NCBI RefSeq assembly: GCF_017591425.1
Contig: NW_024467120.1
Coordinates: 6,324,001 to 6,388,000 of the forward strand
Length of the DNA: 64,000 bases
Source of the DNA: Ochotona curzoniae
Taxonomy: Eukaryota; Chordata; Mammalia; Lagomorpha; Ochotonidae
Direction: 5' to 3'
Shown: positions 56,091-64,000 of the stretch, piece by piece
How the letters are laid out: each line of letters opens with the position of its first letter
How positions within the stretch are numbered: the stretch's first letter is position 1
Made by a program: the position numbers and the translations under genes
Notes under the pieces: generated by a model
What the model was told of the DNA's origin: nothing
Databases searched by the model: none
The model's input: the letters and a program-made list of their open reading frames with translations, nothing else

Positions 56091-57654
56091 TAATATTACA
56101 TTCATAGCCATTCATTTATTGAGTATGGAATACTCCATACATACAACTCAAGATAAAGAAAATTAGCCCTATTGTAGATAAATGACTATACAACTTCCTC
56201 CAAAGTCACACACCAATATATGTTTTACACTTACAACTTGGCTGATTCCTAAAAAAATTAGATTTTTTCCCCCAGTACAACAAAAGAATAAGGATTAGAA
56301 AAACTTCAACTATTTGTCAATTTTTTTTTCTGCAATGTCCTAATGAAAAGTAAACAGTCAAGAGACATTTTATGTTATTTTAACTATCCAGTATGGTCCA
56401 GTTTAAGTAAGTTGCATTTCATGGGTACATATTTTCAATACTTAGCAGTACCTCTAATATAAACATTATTGCATATTAAGAATAAATAATATCGAAAGCT
56501 ACAACTTTTTAATTTATAGCTTCCATTATTTTGGTGATCCTCTTGTATTAGACATGTTATTCGAGTATCATCAGACAATTCAGCTAATTCAATCCATTTT
56601 TGATGATCTGTCTACCTGTTTAATGCTACAAGCTTTCTTTTAGATCCTTACAACCTATGGGCAAGGATCTGAGATCTGTACAATTACGTATTTGGCAATA
56701 TGACTTTTCCATTTCAATATTTAGTAAAACAAAAATTCTGTAAAAGAACTTCGGATTATTTTCATCTTCAGGTTATTTTCTGGGGAGACAAAAAAAAAGC
56801 TTCATTTCTCGATTAATCAAGTTTTGTAGTATCGAGCACAAAATCTGCTTGCCAGAGGTCAGTGCTGTGAATATGAGATGGCTTTTGTGCTACACTATTT
56901 GTATTTATCCTAGCTTTTGGATGTAGAGTACATTCTTGCTCTGCTGAGGCAAAGCATTTTCTACCTGGTGATAATGTTAATCAGATATGAATGAATGAGC
57001 AATGAAAAATATGAAGCAATATTACTGATAGTGGGAGAATTATACATGAAGGAAGAAATATTACAACAAAGACACACACAGAGATGTACTTGTGGCTCAG
57101 GACACCAGGAAAATAAAGAAAAAGTGATAACACTGTGTTGCACAGAGCAGTCTCTATCTTTGATAGAACAATGAAATGAACCAATAGCATTGATACTGTG
57201 AGATTCAAAACGTGGCTGGTTTGCTCATATGTTGAGTCAACTAATTTAATTTTTTGTTCTACAAAACTACCATGACTTATTACATCTGTAGATGTTTTTT
57301 GGTAAAACAAAGAAATAATAAGAAATGGTTCTTTACGTCTCACAGGACCCTTCACCACATAATCCACTGAGCGCTTAGCTTAGACTAGACCCCGCTCCCA
57401 TGCCTGTCCTTCTAGACAAGAAGCCCATGAGTGTATGGATAGATGCCTGTGTTAGCAAACCATCCTGATGAAGCACAGTCAGTGCTAATTGGAGGGATCA
57501 CCTGTGGGGAGACTCTACAGAAGAAACACTGGTTGAGATGCTCTCAATCGATGAGTAGATACTGGAATTGATGCTGTGGTGATGAGGGGTGAAAGCCCAG
57601 CATGACATATCCAATCCCATACCTGACTGCAGGTTGAGTCTCACCACCTCCTAA
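56091..57654. other. Unique AT-rich sequence
   Basis: No gene recognised. A MIR-like stretch (aaattagccctattgtagat .. aagtcacacacc) at 56158-56215 is too decayed to call. The 128-codon minus frame at 56981-57367 is hydrophobic and AT-driven, without family resemblance. Confidence 0.45.
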
Positions 57655-57985
57655 CTGTTTATGTATCCACATGAAAGGCAGAGCGAGAGGGAGAGAAGGA
57701 AATGGAAATGTTCTACACCGGTTCTCTACCCAAGTGGTCATAGAAGCCAGATCTGGGCCAGCCAAAGCCAGGATACAGGAACTCAATGTGGGTCTCCCTC
57801 CTGGGTAGCAAGGGTCCAAGCACTGGGGCTATCTTCCACTGCCTTTCCTAGTCACATTAGCAGGGGACCGGATCAGAAGCAGAGCATCCAGGACTCAAAT
57901 CACACTCTTTTATGGGGTATCAACCTGGCTTATCCTACTGGCTTATTCCACTGGCTTAACTCACTGTACCATGATTTCAGCCCCA
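57655..57985 (-). mobile_element. Old lagomorph SINE, half of an inverted pair
   Basis: Tail-side tttatgtatccacatgaaag, gcagagcgagagggagagaa, body tgtgggtctccctcctgggt, tagcaggggaccggatcaga, head-side ctgtaccatgatttcagccc. It meets a plus-strand SINE head to head. Confidence 0.72.
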
Positions 57986-58245
57986 CCTCCACCCTCCTAC
58001 CACAACTTCTCTACTTTTGATCCAGCTTCCGGCTAATGTGCCTGGAATGATGGCAACATATAATGGCTGCAAATACTCAGTTTACTGTTATCCCTGTGGA
58101 TGACTTGGATGGAATTTCTGGCTCCTGGTCTAACTCTAGAAATTATGGGAATTCTGGAAGTGAGCCAGTGAATGGAAGATTGTGTGTGTGTGTGTACTTG
58201 TGTGTATGTGTGTCACTGTGCCTTTTAAATAAATGAACTTTAAAC
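57986..58245 (+). mobile_element. Old lagomorph SINE, half of an inverted pair
   Basis: Lacks the head. It runs from cttctctacttttgatccag through tggctcctggtctaactcta and gtgagccagtgaatggaaga to ttttaaataaatgaacttta. A (TG)n-like patch (58176-58215) lies in its tail region. Confidence 0.65.
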
Positions 58246-59303
58246 AGAATAAATGCTAACTACACATTCAGAACAACATGGGCAGAAGACAGTTTGTCAC
58301 TTTTAGAACGCAACCTAAAAATCAATTTTGGCCAGCCTAGTATGTTTTGGAGCTCTTCCAAGAAAGGAGGGCATGGGGACTGAGGGTCCCTGTGCTTCCT
58401 TCTGGAATTTGCACTTTATCACACCAGTGATGATACTAAGACAGTGTACACATGGGAAAGCAGAAGCAGCAACATGAATCTGAAGGACTTGTGGTTAAGG
58501 GCTGGATGTTCACTGGCCTTGATGGGAAAGTTGAATAAAAAAGTGCAAAGATCATCTGTAGCAGTTACAGCAACAACTCCTCACTCTCCTTTCTCTTGCT
58601 CACTTCCATCAACAGACAAGAGTCAGGAGATGGGCTTTCTAGCATCAGCGAGAGAGTTGGCCCTGTGACCCACCACATAGCTTTGTGACCCTGGTTAGGC
58701 CACCAGGCTTAAGAAAATGTTGCCTGGCACTTTTCACAGATGCACACCCAAAGGAATTATACTCACTTGTTTAACAAGAGTGTTTCCTTCCTCACATAAG
58801 TTAAGTCTCTGTTTTCCTCTATTAGGGCAGGATTCCTCTTATCCCCTGCCACTCCTGGCAACTTGAGGAATCCTGCCACTGGGATGGCTGATCTAAGATC
58901 TTGAGAGGAAGAATTGGGGGGCCTGGTTATTAAATTAAAATCTATCTCTTCCAAAAAATTATTCCTACTTGAAGTGTCTCCTATACCAAACTGACCAAAG
59001 CTACCGTTCAATAAACACAATGCATTTCTTAAGGTAAGTGAACAGAACTGCATTTTGTAGCATCATCAGGTTCAACAGAATCAGAGAATAAATAAATAAA
59101 TAAATAAAAAGGCAGGTGCATGAAAAATGAATTTACATTGAGATGATCCAGAAAAAGCACTAAAAGGAGGCCAGAATCTAATATTTCTTTTGTTCTAACT
59201 AGATGACCAAGTCAGGCTAACTATTGAGTAAGAAAGCTGACAGGAGGGCAGGGCCCAAAACCAGATTCCTCCCCTGGGGTTGAAGTTACATTGAGCATGG
59301 ACA
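58246..59303. other. Unique sequence with probable MIR
   Basis: A MIR-like piece (ttggccctgtgacccaccac, atagctttgtgaccctggtt) lies at about 58650-58735. No gene recognised. Confidence 0.5.
59086..59110. repeat. (AATA)n simple repeat
   Basis: About five aataa-type units (gaataaataaataaataaat) ending in an A-run. Confidence 0.9.
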
Positions 59304-59980
59304 TGCTTGCTCTGGTTTGAGTGTGTGTCCCAAAAGTTCCTAATAGCTGGAGGTGAGGCTGTTGGGAGGTAAGTGTGAGTAGGTGAGGTGGAGAAGTGGC
59401 ATCCCCATGATGGGTTTGTATCATGACAAGACAAGGAAGATCGGAGCCAGCACACTTCTGCACTGCCATGGGGCTCCTGCCACCATGCTATGATTTAGCC
59501 AGAAGGCTTTCACCACATATTGCTCCTACATTCTTGCAGTCCCCAGCTTCCCAAGCCAAGAGTCAATCACACTTTTTGGTAAATCACTTGGTCTTAAGTA
59601 CCTTTTATAAAAAGGTACTTTATTGGAAAGTCAGACATATGGAGAGGAGCAGAGACAGTGGAGGAGAGACAGGGAGGAAAGATCTTTCATCCACTGATTC
59701 ACTCCCCAGGTGGCCACAACAGCTGCAGCTGAGCCAATCCGAAGCCAGGAGCTAGCAGCCTCCTCCCGGACTCCCATGTGGATGCAGGGTCCCAAGGCTT
59801 TGGGCCGTCCTCAACTGTTTTCCCAAGCCACATGCAGGGAGCTGGAGGAGAAGCGGGGGCTGTTGGGATTGGAACCAGCACCCGTATGGGATCCCAGCAC
59901 TTGCAAGGCAAGGACTTTAGATACTAGGCTACCATGCCAGGCTCAGCATCTTTTAAAACAACACAAAGGGGACTAATGCA
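59304..59980 (+). mobile_element. MaLR-type LTR (MST/THE1-like) split by a SINE
   Basis: The left part (59304-59610) reads ctctggtttgagtgtgtgtc, agctggaggtgaggctgttg, ggaggtaagtgtgagtaggt, catccccatgatgggtttgt, then ccagcttcccaagccaagag and tcaatcacactttttggtaa. The right part (59944-59980) gives the LTR end, aacaacacaaaggggactaa tgca. Both fit an MST/THE1 LTR in the plus direction. The SINE at 59612-59943 sits inside it. Confidence 0.85.
59612..59943 (-). mobile_element. CSINE nested in the LTR
   Basis: Tail-side aaggtactttattggaaagt, body gggtcccaaggctttgggcc, ccacatgcagggagctggag, reverse B box (gggattggaaccagc), head tactaggctaccatgccagg. It inserted near the poly(A)-signal end of the LTR, so it is younger than the LTR. 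Confidence 0.9.
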
Positions 59981-60236
59981 GCTGCCCATGCACGAGGGCT
60001 CAGAAAAAAACCCAGGTGAACCATATTTGGTCCTCCTACTGTGTTTTGTTCCTTCTTTTCTATGGATAAATATTCTGCTTTGGGATCAATGGAGCTGCCA
60101 TGACTCAGGTCATGATCATAGATTACTGGCAAGGCAGGGTCTTGGGTACAAACAGCTAACAGGAATTCATAGTCATTGTTAGACTTCGGACAAAACAAGG
60201 CTAAGAGCAAGCATCACTTTAAGATTTGTTAAATCT
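59981..60236. other. Unique spacer
   Basis: Ends in the left target duplication (60221-60236) of the next SINE. Nothing else recognised. Confidence 0.5.
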
Positions 60237-60575
60237 GGGCCCAGCACAGTGGCACAGTGGTTAAGGTCCTTGCCTTGCACGCCCGGGATCCCATATGGAC
60301 GCTGGTTCTATCCCGGCAGCCCCGCTTCCCTTCCAGCTCCCTACCTGTGGCCCGGGAAAGCAGTCGAGGACGGCCCAAAGCTTTGGGACCCTGTACCCGT
60401 CTGGGAGACCTGGAAGAGGCTCCTGGCTTCGGACCGGCATAGTATCGGCCGTTGTGCTCACTTGGGGAGTGAATCATTGGACGGAAGATCTTCCTCTCTG
60501 TCTCTCCTCTCTGTATATCCGCCTTTCCAATGAAAAAAATAATAATAATAAAAATAAATCTTAAAAAAAAAAAAA
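60237..60575 (+). mobile_element. Young CSINE with perfect 16-bp target duplication
   Basis: The sequence aagatttgttaaatct lies at 60221-60236 and again, unchanged, at 60576-60591. The head gggcccagcacagtggcaca is good, but the B box reads ggttctatcccgg (60304-60316), one A short of the form in the other young copies. The tail has a short (AAT)n expansion (ataataataataaaaataaa). The clean duplication marks this as one of the most recent insertions in the window. Confidence 0.97.
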
Positions 60576-60865
60576 AAGATTTGTTAAATCTAAAAGCAGG
60601 CAGCCCTACCTTTCTCAAGTAGTACAGGTTGTAAAGATGAAGGGATTGCCTGCCTGTCCTGAAGGACAGGTGTGCCACTATGCAGAAAGCACTGATGGCC
60701 TTCGGAAGAATGAGCTGGGTCTGATAACACTTACTTCCATCTGAACAAAATAAAGACCACTGAATGCCCAAATTTATTCTCCTAGCTACTGTTCTAAGAT
60801 CTTATGCAAAGTTGAGCTACCTACATTATAAATTATAGATTTTCTTTTTCTATATAATATTTAGG
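60576..60865. other. Unique spacer
   Basis: Contains a small perfect hairpin, cctgtcctgaaggacagg (about 60653-60670). Otherwise nothing recognised. Confidence 0.5.
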
Positions 60866-61220
60866 AGCTGATGCCACAGAATAACAGTAGGTTACACCTC
60901 CCCCTGTGGTGCTGGCATCCCATTTGAATGCCAGTTCTAGTTCTGGCTGCTCTGCTTCTGATCCAGCTCCATGCTGGTGCACCCGGGAAGACAGCAGAAG
61001 ATAGTCCAAATCCTTGGCACCCAGCACCCCCATGGACCCAAATGAAATTTATGGCTCCTGGCTTCAGATTGGCCCAGCTCCAGCTGTTGCAGCCATTTTG
61101 GAAGTGGACTAGCAGATGGGAGATCTCTCTCTTTCTCTCTCAGTCTTTCTCTCTTTCTCTTTCTCTCTATCTCCCCTTCTCTCTCTGTAACTGTTGTAAA
61201 AATAAATACGTAAATCTTTA
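60866..61220 (+). mobile_element. Old lagomorph SINE with long CT-rich tail
   Basis: Reads gtgctggcatcccatttgaa, tccagctccatgctggtgca, ggcttcagattggcccagct, actagcagatgggagatctc, then about 65 bases of tctctt-type repeats (61118-61185) and aaaataaatacgtaaatctt. The GATCCAGCTCC..CTGGTGCACC wording sets it apart from the young CSINE copies. Confidence 0.8.
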
Positions 61221-61236
61221 TTTTTTTTTTTTGCTT

Positions 61237-61532
61237 CTAAGAATTATTCATTTGTTTTAAAGTCAGAGTTATAGAGACAGAGAAGGGGAGACAGAGAATT
61301 CCATTCATTGGTTCACTCCCCAGATGTCCACAATGGCCAGGCCTGGACCAGGCTGAAGCTGGAACCAGAAATTTCTTCCAAGTTTCCCATGTGGGCTGCA
61401 AGGGCCCACGTACTCGGGCCATCTTCTAGTATAAGGCTATTTGCAGGCAGCTGGATCATAAATGGAGCAGCCAGGACTCCACAAGCACCCCAGTGGGATG
61501 CCTGTGCGCCACTGTGCCAGTTCCTAAAGTAC
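61237..61532 (-). mobile_element. Old lagomorph SINE, tail to tail with its neighbour
   Basis: Tail taagaattattcatttgttt, cagagttatagagacagaga, body ggttcactccccagatgtcc, tttcccatgtgggctgcaag, head cgccactgtgccagttccta. Confidence 0.8.
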
Positions 61533-61839
61533 AAATTTTCCATACTTTGATTTTTAAAAAGGGCCCTAAATGTAGACTTAACTCTCTTTCACCATCAAAA
61601 TTAGCTGCGTGTGTATCAGGTCCCCCAGGGAGATTTGTGGAAAATGGAGCTTAATTGAATATAAATGCCATTGCCTAACTAGTTCTAGACCAGTCTAATT
61701 TACATACTACCTATAACAGATCCTTAAATACTTTGTTAACAATAGTGAGCAACAAAATCATCCTGATAGCAATCCAAATTTATAATTCCGTTTGGTAATA
61801 CCCTCTTTATGTTGTTACAGGTTGTATGGTTTGCCTTTT
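61533..61839. other. Unique sequence
   Basis: AT-rich unique DNA leading up to the hairpin. Nothing recognised. Confidence 0.5.
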
Positions 61840-61896
61840 GTAAATGCAAACATTGGCAATTATGTCAGGTGGTTCTCTGCCAATGTTTGCATTTAC
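61840..61896. other. Perfect 19-bp inverted repeat with 19-nt loop
   Basis: The left arm gtaaatgcaaacattggca (61840-61858) and the right arm tgccaatgtttgcatttac (61878-61896) are exact reverse complements. The loop is 61859-61877. The arms contain a forkhead-like tgtttgc, an octamer-like atgcaaa and TTGGC/GCCAA half-sites. As RNA it would fold into a perfect 19-bp stem, but pairing does not continue below the arms. It could be a small hairpin RNA, a palindromic regulatory element, or a remnant of a palindromic transposon; I cannot tell which. Confidence 0.9.
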
Positions 61897-63394
61897 TGCA
61901 TATATCTCTTAGAAACGGTTAGTTTTGTAGCTTCAGAATAACAACAAATCTAATTCAGAAGGAAATACAGTAAGTACCAATACCCTGCTGATGTGATTTC
62001 ATCTAACTCACCCAGAACAGAAACAGTGTTTAAGCACCACATATCAACTGCTACCTGTTCAGGGACATTCCTGACCATAAGCTGTTCTCTTTGAACAGAA
62101 GTCATGCCAGTGGCACATGCTCATGAGCTGGTAGACTCTCTCCCATGCATACACAGAAGAACTGCACAAGGCAGTTAACTTCAGTCTGAGAAGAAGCTAC
62201 TTTTTTTATTAGACTTAAAAGTGGCGTAAAGCTTTCCACTAATAAAACAAATGAGAAGTCAACACAGGATCTTACTCAGAACTAATGTGCATTTAATATT
62301 TTGATTTTGACAAGTGTATAATTTTTGTACACTTATTCTGATGAACACATTGGTCACCAAAAACAATGCTGGGATACAGAATGTATTGCATTAGGTATCC
62401 TTTTTCAAGGGCTTGAATTTTGATACTCAGAGCGTAATAATCTAAGTGGCTTGCAATTGTCAACTGACCCGCAAGCATTATATATGCCTAAAATATGCAT
62501 TCTTAAGAGCACACAGGCTAAAATCTCAATAAGCTAGTTGTAGTTTCTATCAACTAGCAAAGAATCCAATACGAAAAAAGAGAAGCAAAAGAATGGCATT
62601 ATATAAGTAGACCTGTGTTCTGGGATAATGTAACTGTTGAGGGGAACAGTGGATTCTAGGTAGGGAGAATCATTCCTATAACTGCCACCGTGAAGGCCAG
62701 GACACTGTGATCTCAGTGTTGGTGATGAGTGCTATGGCATTGTAGCTGCAAGAACTGTAACTTGCTACACCATGTGCAAGAAAGAACCCTTTGGTTTCTG
62801 GTTGTAGCGACGACATAGGATGTGTCTGTGCATCTCTTTTGCTTTGAGAGGCAGAGACAGAGTTCCTATTCACCATGTATCTCTCCTCCAGAATAAAAGG
62901 AGGACTCCCAGTGAAACTGTTAAATAGTCGTTGACAATAGGATACTAGATTCCGTACCACTGCCTGTACTGCAATGCCATGGTACTGTTAAATAGCAGAA
63001 TGATTACTTGTGACTACTGCTGAAAGACTATACTGTTGTAATAATATGGGGGGAAATAGTGGGATGGGATGATACAGAAGGAAGAACAGGAGATGTATGG
63101 GGACTCCTTATACCTACAAAACCGCATCATGGAAAGTAATAATTTAAAAAATAAATAGATACTGGAAAAATGAGAAAAATAAATGTATTCAAGCAATCTT
63201 CTAACATCCACCACACTTTTGCAAGAGAAATCACAGTTGCATCACAGTAAGAACAAATCTATGGCATTCAGTATTGAAATTACACAGATAGTGGGAGAAG
63301 AAATGAGATCGCAGTCATAAAGTCTAAATTTTGCCTTTGATAATTGTACTATGGGGACACCTTGACATTTCATTAATAAAAACATTACTTACAT
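61897..63394. other. Unique AT-rich sequence
   Basis: No gene recognised. The 94-codon minus frame at 62676-62960 has no family resemblance. Confidence 0.5.
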
Positions 63395-63642
63395 TTGAAA
63401 AAAAAATGAGTTCCTACCCATTAGTTCATCCCTGAGAATCCTTTCATAGCCAAGGCAGATCCTGAGACAAAGCTGGCAGCTGGGACTATGACGCAATATC
63501 TCGCACAGGTTGCAGCAGCCCAGTTCCTTGAGTCATTATTGCCCCATAGTCTAAAGAAGCCGGAAATTGAGTAGGAACTGGGAAGCAAACCCAAGTACTC
63601 TCAAAGGGACATAGGCATCTTAGCCACCAGTCTACCTGACTA
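63395..63642 (-). mobile_element. Old lagomorph SINE
   Basis: Reads ttcctacccattagttcatc, tagccaaggcagatcctgag, tcgcacaggttgcagcagcc, gaagcaaacccaagtactct and ttagccaccagtctacctga. Highly diverged, recognised by order of blocks. Confidence 0.6.
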
Positions 63643-64000
63643 TTTTTAATGGGACACATCATGATCCATGCCTGATACATCTACTAGTTTTATAAACAAG
63701 GGCTGAGCATCAAAATATATTCACACATCTACACATTTTGAGAATTATCTGAAATCCTCTAGGATCACCAACTTGACGCATATTTTTTTTAATTAAATTA
63801 ATCTAGTACTGCACTGGACAGAGTGCTAGAACAGCACAGAACAAGTTTTAAAGAAAAGTTTTGCTTCCATTCTAACTCTACTCCTTGCTCTAAATGTACA
63901 TTAATTATTAAAAGTTCTTTTTATATTCTAGGTAAAAGTTCTTCACACATTGTGGATTAAAACTTCTTTTCTAAAGGAAATTTACAAACTGATTCTAAAA
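63643..64000. other. Unique sequence to window end
   Basis: AT-rich; nothing recognised. Confidence 0.5.

Noticed and set aside
60229..60771. 180-codon open frame on the minus strand
   Set aside because: Most of it is the antisense reading of the young CSINE at 60237-60575 and its A-rich tail; the same peptide pattern recurs at every CSINE copy.
1..64000. CRISPR arrays, operons, bacterial or phage genes
   Set aside because: No regularly spaced repeats, ribosome-binding sites or dense coding; all signals are those of a mammalian genome.

Overview
The window reads as mammalian, non-coding DNA. It is AT-rich and CpG-poor, packed with interspersed repeats, and has no open reading frame that looks like a conserved gene. 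The most frequent repeat is a tRNA-derived SINE of about 330-350 bp: an A-box-like head, a GGATCCCATATGGG block, a B-box-like GGTTCTAATCCCGG, a CTTCCTCTCTGTCTCTCC tail region and an AATAAAAATAAATAAATCTT 3' end. This is the lagomorph CSINE (C repeat) family. From remembered consensus features, the tail and B-box wording fit pika (Ochotona) better than rabbit; that species call is an inference.

Layout. 1-2.78 kb: unique sequence with one MIR. 2.79-5.65 kb: a 5'-truncated sense-strand L1 with broken ORF2. 5.7-6.4 kb: two SINEs. About 6.87-12.74 kb: one long antisense L1 (3' UTR, ORF2 C-terminal region, internal deletion, ORF2 endonuclease region, ORF1 and 5' region), cut up by SINEs. 12.7-21.4 kb: SINEs, several with clear target-site duplications, plus two CA/TG microsatellites. 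21.4-23.3 kb: the least repeat-like and most CpG-rich part of the window, with an exon-like segment, a G-quadruplex motif and an 18-nt palindrome. 23.8-33.6 kb: unique DNA with MIRs, a MER20 and old SINEs. 33.6-38.3 kb: a SINE-free block with a second MER20 and a MER5-like remnant. 38.99-39.46 kb: an antisense processed pseudogene of ribosomal protein L23a (RPL23A). 40-49 kb: SINEs, an MST/MLT1-like LTR and a degraded L1 piece. 49.1-55.8 kb: the longest SINE-free block. 55.8-64 kb: SINEs, a second MaLR-type LTR split by a SINE, a young SINE with a perfect 16-bp duplication, and a striking 19-bp perfect hairpin at 61840-61896.

I found no supportable functional protein-coding gene, tRNA, rRNA, CRISPR array or prokaryotic feature. 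The genes visible here are dead copies (L1 ORFs, RPL23A). The window is therefore either intergenic or deep inside a large intron. Anything functional is most likely regulatory or non-coding RNA; the best places to look are 22.4-23.2 kb, 61.84-61.90 kb and the SINE-depleted blocks. Repeat family names come from memory of consensus sequences, not from a database search, and boundaries are accurate to roughly 5-20 bp unless a target-site duplication fixes them.
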